This document shows, in pieces, positions 37,501 through 45,359 of a stretch of 64,000 nucleotides of DNA (position 1 is the first letter of the stretch; each line of letters begins with the position of its first letter). This stretch comes from an uncultured Desulfofustis sp. GTDB lineage: Bacteria > Desulfobacterota > Desulfobulbia > Desulfobulbales > Desulfocapsaceae. The stretch spans positions 1 to 64,000 of the forward strand of contig CAJQNS010000011.1 in the NCBI GenBank assembly GCA_905479735.1. The letters are read 5' to 3'. The position numbers and the translations under genes were made by a program. The notes under the pieces are model-generated. The model ran no database searches. It saw nothing but the letters and a program-made list of their open reading frames with translations, and was not told the origin of the DNA.

Positions 37501-37588
37501 CCCAGCCGGAAAGACTGACCAAAAGCTCAGCAAGGGGTATCGAATAATTGCGCTCGGTCCCTCGACTTATGTGGGCAATTGAATTCAA
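34523..37588 (-). CDS. murE-murF: MurE-MurF fusion (two peptidoglycan ligases in one chain)
   Basis: A 1021-residue protein. Residues about 1-533 are MurE: ATP loop GITGTNGKTT (130-139) and DNPR (446-449), the signature for meso-diaminopimelate. Residues about 540-1021 are MurF: GLTGSCGKTTVKDM (651-664) and ILNDSYNANPASM. One polypeptide should add diaminopimelate and then D-Ala-D-Ala to the UDP-MurNAc-peptide. The MurE C-terminal GKGHEDYQ block is complete, and MurF starts almost at once after FFDDK, so the link is short. No frameshift is present. It follows ftsI by 5 bp. Confidence 0.95.
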   Translation of the reverse strand: MNSIAHISRGTERNYSIPLAELLVSLSGWVSTRLIDDSVIIAGLCDDSRAAGPSSLFVAIKGDKHDGHRSIAEAVQRGALAVVVERGAIEQEDLSTLEIAVIEVVDSRAALAPLASAFYRHPASEMTMVGITGTNGKTTVCYLIEQTLRQLGVQTGVIGTVEYRYDLGNGRSIREPAPLTTPDPLTLQNVLRKMADSGVSHVIMEASSHALQQHRLGSTEFDLGVFTNLSQDHLDYHQTMSDYFAAKRRLFTHHMRSGGTVVVVEQSSRVDGENRSAELAELCRSLPLITVVCGEAENCDVRLVDHTASLAGVRCEIADNKGQHYQIESSLIGRFNISNLLAAFSALSALGYEADRWAEFLGRAAGAPGRIEPLLLADKPGGQPTVIVDYAHTPDALEKVLGALKSLEHERLICVFGCGGNRDESKRPLMGAIAARLADIVIVTDDNPREEEPAAIRKAVIEGITPTGLKQRSTEWLNRSEPGEQGYLEIGGRGAAIHAALTRSGEDDIVLIAGKGHEDYQLVGRETRFFDDKLCAQQSSLAWDLETVAAATGGEVARTAAISHFRDISTDTRTIVDNDIFVALQGELFDGHKFLDNAVENGARCLVVSDVQQNNRDVSCVQVADTLTALGNLARYRLDRVREISRPVVVGLTGSCGKTTVKDMTGAIFNYRWPNRPDRPADRVLKTAGNLNNLIGLPLSLLPVSVHHRALILEMGMNSPGEIARLARIGDPDICCITNVHQAHLEGLGSIEGVAAAKGELFDQSRPESIHVVNFDDKHIVRLSDKYSSRKVGFAVSEQGVARGAEVWAEKVTTDDNGNLSFTLHIGALSRDLTIRVPGLHNVSNCCAAAAISQAAGIDFATIVAGLEQFRSSSKRMERLTSPLGLKILNDSYNANPASMASGLRTLGGMSAHSRMAVLGDMLELGQASGDLHRSIGNVAAQSDLSFLALVGEFADQIRQGAQASGMDPDRIRVFSDKNEIIDWIDELFRAAHLQADDWLLIKASRGLALDTVVDQIMERC

Positions 37589-37593
37589 CGTCT

Positions 37594-39480
37594 CTATTCC
37601 GGCTCGGTAATCTGTGGTCGCCTGTAGCCAGGGTCGACTGCATCCCTCTCCAGTATGAGAGTTACCCTGGCACCCGGCTTCAATTTAGTGCCGGCCGGAG
37701 GGTGTTGGGAAACCACCCGTCCAGTGCCCTGCACTTCTATTTCGACATTGCTGCCCTGCAACAAGCGTAAAGACTTTCTGAGGCTCATTCCGGTAAATGA
37801 CACAATTTCTATCTCGATTCCGTCATCTTCGGGGCCGTCTTCAAGCGACTGCCCCTGCACCGGAGACAGGCGATAATTCATCTCCTCCTTTTCTCTGGGG
37901 CTCATCATATCGGACAGGTTTTTCATGACCTGCTGCAGAGCTGCGATCGATCCGATAATCTTCGCCGCCTCCCCTGCCGGAGAACGATCCATTTGTTGAG
38001 CCACCTGGTAGCCCGGCCCGGTAGAGGTAACCAGCAGCACAAGATCCGGTTTATCCTGGGGGATTAGTACCAGACCTAGATAGTGATGAAACAACTGCTC
38101 ATTAACTGACTCTATCACCGAACGGCTTTCTCCCTGCACCATGAGAGAGCCCAGAGGACCCCGCTCACCCAACCCTGCGGCCAGCCTTTCGGCCTCACCC
38201 GCTATTCCATCTGAAAGAATCCCTGAAGCAGGCTCCTTTTCCAGGTCATCGAGCAGAAATTCCTGCTGATTCTTGCGCAGCACGAACCTTTTAGCGCCGT
38301 GGGGCGTGATGTTTAGACCACCATTGAGTGCCCTGGTCACCGCAGTGAGGATCTCCAGCGGCGTCTGAGTTTCAGGAACGGTCTCAAAATTTACATTTTT
38401 CTGCGGCCCGCGTTTAAACGGAACTGCGCTGGTTTCAGGAGGCGGTACTGTAATAAAATCAAACTCCAGATTGCCGTCGGCCCCGAGTCTGTTCCAGAGC
38501 TGCAGTTGAACTCCCAGTTTCCACTGTTCTGCACCAATACTCCAGGGCAGCGGCCCAGAAATGTCACTATCCTGACTCTCCAGGAGCGAGAGATCTCTGA
38601 GAAAAATTTTGAACACATCCGGAACGGTGATCTTCTCGTTGAACAAATCACTAAAGTTTGTTTCCGAGTAGCTGTGAAACTTGTTCGGATCGAACGAGGG
38701 TGTCTGCGTATAGCCGACCAGCCCTCCGGTTGACGCCTCCATCACCAATGCACCATAACTGTTGCCGGGATTGGCGGCCGACAGCCGTTTCAAATAGTCA
38801 TCTAGGATTCGCTGTATTTTAGAGTCAATGGTAAGGATGAGATGCCTGCCGTCCACACCGGGTCGGGTGTCACCCATCTTGAGAAGCTCGTTGGTGTCAT
38901 CTTTTTTCAGCCGGAACCTGGCTTCCAGCTTGTTGAGATACTGTTCGATACCGAAAAGTCCGGTATCTCCCTCGACAAAACCAATGAGATGAGCTGCCGA
39001 TTCACGCTGTGGATAATAGCGGATATACTCTCTGTGCAGATGAACGCCCTGGAAATCGAGCTCTTTGATCTCGTCTTCCTGATCCTGGCTGATGTCCTTG
39101 GCTAACCAAACCCTCAGACGTCCTTTCCCAATTCGATCGTATAGATCGCTCTCGGAAGTTTCAAGTATGGCCGATATTGGGCCTATCACTTGATTGACGT
39201 CCTCGATTTCTCGGATATTGGCATACACGGACACCCGTTCGTAGGAGATGGCAAATTCTTTATAGTTTCTGTCGTATATCGTTCCCCTGGTTATCTCTTG
39301 GTCGGTTGCTGTCTGTTTCTTCCCAATATTTAATGCTTTACCGGCCTGCTCCCAGAGAAGCAGTGTCCGCTCATCTTCTAACCAGGCCCAGATTGCAGCT
39401 ACGCCAACTAAAAGAACAATCAGAAAAACCAGCCGCCGTCGTCCGACGCCTTGAGTACGCAGACGAGACCGCTTGCCCAT
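37594..39480 (-). CDS. ftsI: FtsI/PBP3 homologue lacking transpeptidase catalytic motifs, with C-terminal PASTA
   Basis: A 628-residue protein in the ftsI position. Residues about 17-35 are the membrane anchor. Residues 60-190 are the PBP dimerisation domain (EITRGTIYDRN, GIEQYL). The transpeptidase fold begins normally (LTIDSKIQ, TPSFDPNKF), but the SxxK site reads P-D288-V-F-K291, with Asp in place of the acylated Ser. No SxN is found in the strongly shortened middle. TPLEILTAVTRALNGG matches the usual TPLQ block. The KTG site reads ESR (451-453). A single PASTA domain ends the protein (about 554-611). The frame is continuous, so it is kept as a protein: a likely pseudoenzyme scaffold. Confidence 0.88.
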   Translation of the reverse strand: MGKRSRLRTQGVGRRRLVFLIVLLVGVAAIWAWLEDERTLLLWEQAGKALNIGKKQTATDQEITRGTIYDRNYKEFAISYERVSVYANIREIEDVNQVIGPISAILETSESDLYDRIGKGRLRVWLAKDISQDQEDEIKELDFQGVHLHREYIRYYPQRESAAHLIGFVEGDTGLFGIEQYLNKLEARFRLKKDDTNELLKMGDTRPGVDGRHLILTIDSKIQRILDDYLKRLSAANPGNSYGALVMEASTGGLVGYTQTPSFDPNKFHSYSETNFSDLFNEKITVPDVFKIFLRDLSLLESQDSDISGPLPWSIGAEQWKLGVQLQLWNRLGADGNLEFDFITVPPPETSAVPFKRGPQKNVNFETVPETQTPLEILTAVTRALNGGLNITPHGAKRFVLRKNQQEFLLDDLEKEPASGILSDGIAGEAERLAAGLGERGPLGSLMVQGESRSVIESVNEQLFHHYLGLVLIPQDKPDLVLLVTSTGPGYQVAQQMDRSPAGEAAKIIGSIAALQQVMKNLSDMMSPREKEEMNYRLSPVQGQSLEDGPEDDGIEIEIVSFTGMSLRKSLRLLQGSNVEIEVQGTGRVVSQHPPAGTKLKPGARVTLILERDAVDPGYRRPQITEPE

Positions 39481-39489
39481 GTCTCCACA

Positions 39490-39858
39490 TTACCTGAGCT
39501 TGAATACCTGTTTTTCCTCGGGGACAAAAAGCGCCAGCTCTTCACCTGCCCGCTTGAGTACCTGCTTTTCAGACATCATATTTGCGCGCTGGGCCAGCAA
39601 TATTATCTGATCTTCCCTGAGTTGATGCCGAGCCGCCTCGATTGCTTGAATTTTCTGTTCTCCGCGGGTGATCGAAAAATTGAGCCAGAGATTGATGCAA
39701 AAAACGACAAAGACCACTGCCAGCGCAATCTTTGACGCGGCCAGCCACAGAGCGCTACCACCCGGCAAACCAAATGCTTTTTTCCTGCGGAACTGTTGTC
39801 TGAACTTCGTGTCGAGCGTTGACTGTGACACGATTCTGATCGAGTTCTGGTAATTCAT
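39490..39858 (-). CDS. ftsL: FtsL-like divisome protein
   Basis: A 122-residue bitopic protein. It has a basic cytoplasmic N-terminus, one transmembrane helix (IALAVVFVVFCINLWLNF), then a heptad-rich periplasmic coiled coil (ITRGEQKIQAIEAARHQLRED) and a short tail. Position between rsmH and ftsI and architecture both fit FtsL, which with FtsB links FtsQ to FtsW/FtsI. Sequence conservation in this family is low. Confidence 0.82.
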   Translation of the reverse strand: MNYQNSIRIVSQSTLDTKFRQQFRRKKAFGLPGGSALWLAASKIALAVVFVVFCINLWLNFSITRGEQKIQAIEAARHQLREDQIILLAQRANMMSEKQVLKRAGEELALFVPEEKQVFKLR

Positions 39859-39872
39859 CTGGTCCCCCCCTG

Positions 39873-40775
39873 TTAGGCCGCTCTCTCAGCCACCCTGAGC
39901 CGGCTGCTTCTGGCTCGCGGATTCTTTCTTATTTCACTGTCGTTCGGAGTGATTGGCTTTCTGGTTATTACTTTTAGCTCCTGGGTCCGAGCCAATGTCC
40001 GCTTGACAATTCTGTCTTCCAGCGAATGAAACGAGATGATACAGATTCTGCCCTTCGGCTTTAAATGATCCGGCACCTTTTCCAGAATTTCTCCCAGGTT
40101 GGCCAGCTCTTCATTAACGGCAATTCGAAGGGCCTGGAACACTTTGGTAGCCACATGAATCTTCGCTGGATGAAACTTCCGCGGGATTGACGCCCCGACA
40201 ATTTGAGCCAGCTGGCCTGTCATCTCGATTTTTCTCTTTTTCCTCTCCTTGACAATTTTGGCGGCAATCCTTCTAGCCTGCTTTTCATCACCGTAGTAGT
40301 AGAAAATGTCGGCCAACTCTTCCTCCGTCGAATCAGCCACGATTTGCGCTGCGGTAACCGACCGCCGACGGTCCATTCTCATATCCAGCGGCTCGTTTCT
40401 GTTGAAACTGAAACCGCGCCCCTCGGCTTCGAGCTGCAGGGATGAGAGGCCGATATCGATCAGAATGCCATCCACCGCCTGCACTCCCGCCTCCTTGAGG
40501 CCATGATCGATTTCCTTGAAATTCCGTTGAACTACATGGAGCCGATCCCTGCAACTCCCGACATTCTCAAGCCCCAGCTTGATGGCCTCTTCGTCCCAGT
40601 CAAAGGCGACAACTTTTCCGTCGGGTGCCGACCTCTTTAAAATTTCTTTCGTGTGCCCGCCAAGACCGAAGGTACCGTCCATGTAAATACCTCCGGGAAT
40701 TACCTGAAGCATCCCCACCGCTTCTTCCAGGAGGACCGGTTGATGTACCTTCCTCAGGGAAGAGTCGGTCATCAA
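39873..40775 (-). CDS. rsmH: 16S rRNA (cytosine-1402-N4) methyltransferase
   Basis: A 300-residue SAM methyltransferase (MraW). HQPVLLEEAVGML is the usual start, DGTFGLGGHTKEIL the SAM motif, DIGLSSLQLE, RGFSFNRNEPLDMRMD, and SFHSLEDRIVKR near the end. It overlaps mraZ by 4 bp. Confidence 0.97.
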   Translation of the reverse strand: MMTDSSLRKVHQPVLLEEAVGMLQVIPGGIYMDGTFGLGGHTKEILKRSAPDGKVVAFDWDEEAIKLGLENVGSCRDRLHVVQRNFKEIDHGLKEAGVQAVDGILIDIGLSSLQLEAEGRGFSFNRNEPLDMRMDRRRSVTAAQIVADSTEEELADIFYYYGDEKQARRIAAKIVKERKKRKIEMTGQLAQIVGASIPRKFHPAKIHVATKVFQALRIAVNEELANLGEILEKVPDHLKPKGRICIISFHSLEDRIVKRTLARTQELKVITRKPITPNDSEIRKNPRARSSRLRVAERAA

Positions 40776-41263
40776 AGAATTCCGAGTTTGGCCAGGCTGT
40801 CGCTGTACTGCTCAAGGTTCTCCCGGGTCTTGCAGTACTCGGCCAACCAGACTTCCTTGTCCCAGATCTCGACAAACTCGAGCATGCCGTTGAGCACGAC
40901 CTCTTTGTCGATGTTCACCTCCGATCTGAGGCTGACGGGAATCAGGAGCCGGCCCTGCTTGTCGAGCGAACACTCGGTGATTCCAGAGACAACGTATCTG
41001 ATAAAACTCGAAAGATTCTTCTCTTCGCGGCCCTGGGTAAGCAGTTTGTCTTCCACGATCTGCCATTCTGACGCAGGCCAGGCCCGCAGATGTTTCCCCC
41101 ATGGGGCAACCATCAGTACCGGCGAGCCATACCGCTTCAGCACTTCCCGGAACCTGGACGGAACGTTCAGCCGCCCCTTGGGATCGAGGGAATGCTCAGA
41201 TCTGGATCGGAACCTGCTGGCTATGATGTCTGACTTGGCCACAGAAACTCCACCCTGCTCCAT
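40772..41263 (-). CDS. mraZ: transcriptional regulator MraZ
   Basis: A 163-residue AbrB-like protein with two MraZ repeats: EHSLDPKGRLNVPSRFREVL and ECSLDKQGRLLIPVSLRSEV. MraZ forms rings and represses the dcw promoter in the bacteria studied. ATG 41263 is given, but GTG 41242 (read as MAKSDIIAS) has a better ribosome site (GGTGGAG) and would leave more of the TGG boxes upstream. First gene of the dcw cluster. Confidence 0.95.
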   Translation of the reverse strand: MEQGGVSVAKSDIIASRFRSRSEHSLDPKGRLNVPSRFREVLKRYGSPVLMVAPWGKHLRAWPASEWQIVEDKLLTQGREEKNLSSFIRYVVSGITECSLDKQGRLLIPVSLRSEVNIDKEVVLNGMLEFVEIWDKEVWLAEYCKTRENLEQYSDSLAKLGIL

Positions 41264-41332
41264 TTATTGCCGCTTTATATCCACTATACACCACTACCAG
41301 TCTTTTTATCCCGAATAAATACGGTAAGTCAA
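41246..41332 (-). promoter_or_regulatory. dcw promoter and candidate MraZ operator (TGG boxes every 10 bp)
   Basis: On the minus strand TTGACT (41332-41327) and GATAAA (41310-41305) make a candidate promoter with 16 bp spacing. Below it lies a series of TGG-type boxes about 10 bp apart: TAGTGG (41296-41291), TAGTGG (41286-41281), then AGCGG, ATGG and GGTGG. MraZ of Escherichia coli binds TGGG repeats with a 10-bp period, so these are proposed as its sites. The boxes run into the start region of mraZ. Confidence 0.55.
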
Positions 41333-41709
41333 GGAAAAAGATGCGTAAATTCAGGATAATAACCTTTTCTCGCCACATCTTTAAAAGCACAACATATTGT
41401 AGAGTAATCGACAAAGAGTACTACAGGGTGTGGGATATGGACTTATGGCCAAAACATGCAGAAAAAAAGACGAGCCCAAAAAGACACTATATATACTTGA
41501 TATTTATATATTTATTTAAAAATACAAAAAATTGAACAATAGCGTCTACAAGGGCTAGTGGTTTAAAGTGGCTGAAAAGTGCCAGAATGGCATCAGAATA
41601 ACTGGTGCGCTGTGGTTCCAGGTGCCATAAATAGGTCAGGGAAAGCGCCAGAAAAGATTGGCTGGTGTCAGGCCGGGCCCGGGGCAGGTGCTGACTGGCA
41701 GGCGCTAAA
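41333..41709. other. intergenic region between ruvB and the dcw promoter
   Basis: About 375 bp, AT-rich toward 41400-41535 (poly-A/T tracts). I see no gene and no clear terminator for ruvB. It could hold further upstream promoter elements of the dcw cluster. Confidence 0.4.
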
Positions 41710-42789
41710 TCAGTCGTCTGAGCCAAACAGGGAGGGCTGGATGGAATCCGACTTCGGTGGCTTACGGCCAAAATGCTCGTAAGCTTTGATGGTTGCCACC
41801 CGGCCCCGCTGGGTGCGGCTTAAAAAACCCGACTGGATCAGATAAGGTTCGTAGACATCCTCAAGCGTTGTTTTCTCCTCACAGACCGAGGTGGCCAGAG
41901 TTTCAAGGCCAATGGGGCCACCGCTGAACTTGTCGATCACGGTGAGCATGATGGTGCGATCCATGTCATCGAGGCCGAATTCATCAACATTCAACAGATC
42001 GAGAGCGGCATCGGCGACGCTGCGATCGACGATTTTATGCTCCTTGACCTCGGCAAAATCTCTGACCCTGCGCAGCAACCGATTGGCAATACGCGGAGTG
42101 CCCCGGGAGCGCCGACCAAGCTCGAGGGCGCCTTCCTCGTTGATCTCCAGGCCAAGAATCTGGGCCGAACGCCGGACGATGATTACCAGTTCCTCAGGTG
42201 AATAAAATTCAAGCCGCAAAATGTCTCCGAACCGGTCCCTGAGCGGCGGGGTCAAAAGGCCGGTGCGGGTGGTTGCTCCAATCAGGGTAAAACGGGGCAG
42301 TTCCATTTTGATGGAACGGGCTCCCGGCCCCTGCCCGATAATCAGATCGAGCTGGAAATCCTCCATGGCCGGATAGAGGATCTCTTCGACCACGTGGTTG
42401 AGACGATGAATTTCGTCGATAAAGAGGATATCGCCCTCTTGAAGGCTGGTGAGAATGGCGGCCAGATCTCCCTGCTTTTCGATGACCGGTCCCGAGGTCG
42501 GCCTTATGCCGGTTCCCATCTCGTTGGCGATGATCTGGGAGAGCGTCGTTTTCCCCAACCCTGGAAAACCGTGAAAAAGGAGGTGGTCCAGCGCCTCGCC
42601 CCGTTTCTTGGCGGCACCGATGGAGATATTCAGCCGCTTCTTGACCTGCTCCTGACCGATATACTCGGCCAGCGATGTTGGCCTGAGATTATTGGCCTGG
42701 ATCAGATCACGGCCGCTCGGTGCAGGATCCACCAGTCGTTCATCGCCTAAAAGTTCTTCTTCGAAATTCATGCCAGACTCCTGAGACAT
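41710..42789 (-). CDS. ruvB: Holliday junction branch migration helicase RuvB
   Basis: A 359-residue AAA+ motor. [18 protein letters not shown] is the start, [14 protein letters not shown] Walker A, and FIDEIHRLN Walker [19 protein letters not shown] follows, with a winged helix at the end. It acts with RuvA on Holliday junctions. It overlaps ruvA; MNFEEELL at 42771 is an alternative start. Confidence 0.97.
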   Translation of the reverse strand: MSQESGMNFEEELLGDERLVDPAPSGRDLIQANNLRPTSLAEYIGQEQVKKRLNISIGAAKKRGEALDHLLFHGFPGLGKTTLSQIIANEMGTGIRPTSGPVIEKQGDLAAILTSLQEGDILFIDEIHRLNHVVEEILYPAMEDFQLDLIIGQGPGARSIKMELPRFTLIGATTRTGLLTPPLRDRFGDILRLEFYSPEELVIIVRRSAQILGLEINEEGALELGRRSRGTPRIANRLLRRVRDFAEVKEHKIVDRSVADAALDLLNVDEFGLDDMDRTIMLTVIDKFSGGPIGLETLATSVCEEKTTLEDVYEPYLIQSGFLSRTQRGRVATIKAYEHFGRKPPKSDSIQPSLFGSDD

Positions 42790-43388
42790 TCTCTGAGCAG
42801 TTCTTCAACGGACAGGCCATAAAAGGCCTCGTCGCCGAGCCGTCGTTTCACGGCAGTAAGGGACTTCCGGCTGACCGGATCGTTATAGCCCAGATTACCC
42901 AAGGCGGAAAGCACGTCTGCCACCGCCGAGGAAGCCCCGGGGGCGACGTCTCCGGCCGTCTCCACCAGATCACCACCGGCGGCCAGATCCCCCACCTTAT
43001 CTTTCAATTCGACGCAGATCCGCTCAGCCGTTTTCTTTCCCACTCCCTGCAGTGAGGTCAGCAGCCTGATGTCCCTTGCCGCAATGGCCCGGCACAGCTC
43101 CGCCACTCGCATCCCCGACAGGGCGGCCAACCCCAGTTTCGGGCCGATGCCCGAAACCGAAGTCAGATAGAGAAACATCTCCTTATCCTCGGTTTCGAGA
43201 AAACCGTAAAGCACAATGGCATCTTCTCTCACCTGGGTGTAAATGTGGAGGAAGATCTCTTCGGATGAATCGGGAAGTCTGGTAAGTGCATCGGTGGTCA
43301 GAAACACTTCATAGCCGACCCCTGAGACGTCGATAACGACCCGGTCCAACCCTTTGATCAGAACTTTTCCTGTCAGTGTTGCTATCAT
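42768..43388 (-). CDS. ruvA: Holliday junction DNA helicase subunit RuvA
   Basis: 206 residues from [13 protein letters not shown] (ATG 43388). The N-terminal OB-fold is followed by two helix-hairpin-helix motifs ([29 protein letters not shown]) and the C-terminal RuvB-binding domain. An upstream extension to 43436 is possible in frame, but the family start is the one given and leaves 20 bp after ruvC. Confidence 0.96.
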   Translation of the reverse strand: MIATLTGKVLIKGLDRVVIDVSGVGYEVFLTTDALTRLPDSSEEIFLHIYTQVREDAIVLYGFLETEDKEMFLYLTSVSGIGPKLGLAALSGMRVAELCRAIAARDIRLLTSLQGVGKKTAERICVELKDKVGDLAAGGDLVETAGDVAPGASSAVADVLSALGNLGYNDPVSRKSLTAVKRRLGDEAFYGLSVEELLRECLRSLA

Positions 43389-43408
43389 TTCAGTCCGTTT
43401 TTGATGGC

Positions 43409-43885
43409 TCAGATACGGAGCTGGTTGAGGTGGCAAATTGCCACCGCCAGCGCGTCAGCCGCGTCATTGCTCGGCGCCTTGTTTAGACCGAGAAGGACGC
43501 GAACCATATGCTGAATCTGGGTTTTACCGGCCTGACCGTAGCCGACCACCGCCTGCTTGATCTGCTTGGCACTGTAATCGGCCACCTGGAGATTATTCTG
43601 CATGGCTGCCACCACCGCCGCCCCTCTGGCCTGGCCAAGTTTGAGCGCCGAACCCGGGTTGGTGGCCAGAAACACATCCTCCACCGCAGCCTCGGTGGGG
43701 CCATGCACCTGGATTACTTCGTTGATGCCGGTGAATATCTGGTTGAGCCGATAATTGAACGGCATGTTGGTCGTCGTCTTTATTACCCCGCAGGCAACAA
43801 ACCTGAGGGTGCCGCGGTCTGAATCCACGACCCCGTAACCGGTGGTCCGGGAACCGGGATCGATACCGAGAATCCGCTCCATCAA
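43409..43885 (-). CDS. ruvC: Holliday junction resolvase RuvC
   Basis: A 158-residue nuclease. ILGIDPGSRTTGYGVV carries the first catalytic Asp, AAVEDVFLATNPGSALKLGQARG the second Glu region, and DAADALAVAICH the last acidic residues. Cuts Holliday junctions made mobile by RuvAB. Translation may begin at the second Met. Confidence 0.97.
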   Translation of the reverse strand: MMERILGIDPGSRTTGYGVVDSDRGTLRFVACGVIKTTTNMPFNYRLNQIFTGINEVIQVHGPTEAAVEDVFLATNPGSALKLGQARGAAVVAAMQNNLQVADYSAKQIKQAVVGYGQAGKTQIQHMVRVLLGLNKAPSNDAADALAVAICHLNQLRI

Positions 43886-43892
43886 TCCGCAC

Positions 43893-44642
43893 TCAGGACA
43901 GTCTTTCCATCAGACCCTGGTCTATATCGAAGTTGGCGTGGACCTTCTGGACATCATCGTGGTCTTCAAGGTTTTCAAGCAACTTGAGCAACGCAGTGGC
44001 CAATTTCTCATCGGAAATTTCAATGGTATTCTGGGGGATCATCGAAATGGAAGCCTCCAGGAACTCAACACCTTGCTCCTCGAGGCCGTCACGGACATCG
44101 TTGAAATCGTCAATGCCGGTCAACACTTGAAACTCGTTTTCGTCCTCGATCACGTCATCAGCTCCGACTTCGAGCGCCTTGTCCATCAAATCCTCTTCGG
44201 AGATCAGCTCCTTGTCTACCAGAATCTGGCCCTTTTTCTCAAACATCCAGGCAACGCAGCCATTCTCCCCGAGATTGCCATTGCTTTTGGCAAAAAAATG
44301 CCTTACATCGGCCACCGTCCGGTTGCGGTTGTCGGTCATGCACTCGACCAGCACCGCGACTCCGCCGGGCCCATAGCCTTCGTAAAGAATTTCTTCATAG
44401 CTGTCACCATCACCGCCCCCGGAGCCCTTGTCGATGGCCCGACTGATGTTGTCATTGGGCATATTCTCTTTTTTGGCTGTGGCAATAGCCGACCTCAGCC
44501 TCGGGTTGCCGTCCGGGTCACCGCCCCCCTGCCTCGCAGCAACGGTTATCTCCTTAATCAGTTTGGAAAAAATCTTGCCGCGCTTGGCGTCATTCGCCCC
44601 TTTTTTCCTCTTTATGGTCGACCACTTAGAATGTCCTGACAT
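43893..44642 (-). CDS. YebC/PmpR-family protein
   Basis: A 249-residue YebC protein. [22 protein letters not shown] and [22 protein letters not shown] are family signatures. Older work called it a transcriptional regulator; more recent studies link YebC relatives to relief of ribosome stalling. It precedes ruvC, a very common order. Confidence 0.95.
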   Translation of the reverse strand: MSGHSKWSTIKRKKGANDAKRGKIFSKLIKEITVAARQGGGDPDGNPRLRSAIATAKKENMPNDNISRAIDKGSGGGDGDSYEEILYEGYGPGGVAVLVECMTDNRNRTVADVRHFFAKSNGNLGENGCVAWMFEKKGQILVDKELISEEDLMDKALEVGADDVIEDENEFQVLTGIDDFNDVRDGLEEQGVEFLEASISMIPQNTIEISDEKLATALLKLLENLEDHDDVQKVHANFDIDQGLMERLS

Positions 44643-44682
44643 AGCTAATCCTTGTTTTCCCCTTGAGAATTTTTGATTTCTC

Positions 44683-45279
44683 TTAGCCGCGGTAATCCAT
44701 GCCGATCAGAAAAACCTCACGACTCTCCTTGCGGGAGCTCTGGGGTTTTATCACTTTGACAAAGGCAAAATGCTCTTTGAGTTGGCTGACGAATTCGGGC
44801 ATATCTTCGCCCTGAAAGATTTTGCACAGATAATGTCCCTTTTCATGCAGAAAGATATGGGCCAGCTCAAGCGTCTGCCTCACCAGCCGCATAGAACTCT
44901 GGTGATCCGCCCAGCGGTTTCCGGTGGTTTTCGGGGCAATATCTGAGATTACAGCCTTGAACGCCGGCCTGAGCGCCTTCACCTGGCCAACCAGTTCCGG
45001 ATTGGTAATATCACCGCAGATCCAGTGGATAGGAGAACCTCCGTCCCTTGGCTCCTGATTGGTTTCCTGCAGATCGACCCCGACCACCAGCCCTTTTGTT
45101 CCGACGACGCCAGACGCATACAAGGACCAGCTTCCCGGGTGGCAGCCCAGATCGAGGACCGCATCTCCACGGCGAAAAAGACGATATTTTTTCTGAACTT
45201 CTTCGAGCTTGAAAACAGATCTGGCCGGGTATTTGTCTTTCTTGGCCTTGTTAAAATAATAGTCCCGAACTTTACGCAC
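44683..45279 (-). CDS. rlmE: 23S rRNA (uridine-2552-2'-O) methyltransferase
   Basis: A 198-residue RrmJ-like enzyme. [15 protein letters not shown] supplies the catalytic Lys, [13 protein letters not shown] is the SAM site, [15 protein letters not shown] the catalytic Asp region, and [20 protein letters not shown] the end. It methylates U2552 of 23S rRNA. Confidence 0.95.
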   Translation of the reverse strand: MRKVRDYYFNKAKKDKYPARSVFKLEEVQKKYRLFRRGDAVLDLGCHPGSWSLYASGVVGTKGLVVGVDLQETNQEPRDGGSPIHWICGDITNPELVGQVKALRPAFKAVISDIAPKTTGNRWADHQSSMRLVRQTLELAHIFLHEKGHYLCKIFQGEDMPEFVSQLKEHFAFVKVIKPQSSRKESREVFLIGMDYRG

Positions 45280-45359
45280 TCTTTATTCCATTTACCCTTC
45301 TTTAGCAAGACCATTTGATGGTAAACCAGCGGTCTGCCGATAGTTGCGCCAGGCGCCTT

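Noticed and set aside
41341-41535. 64-codon frame upstream of mraZ
   Set aside because: AT-rich, basic and low complexity, and it overlaps the dcw promoter region on the other strand.
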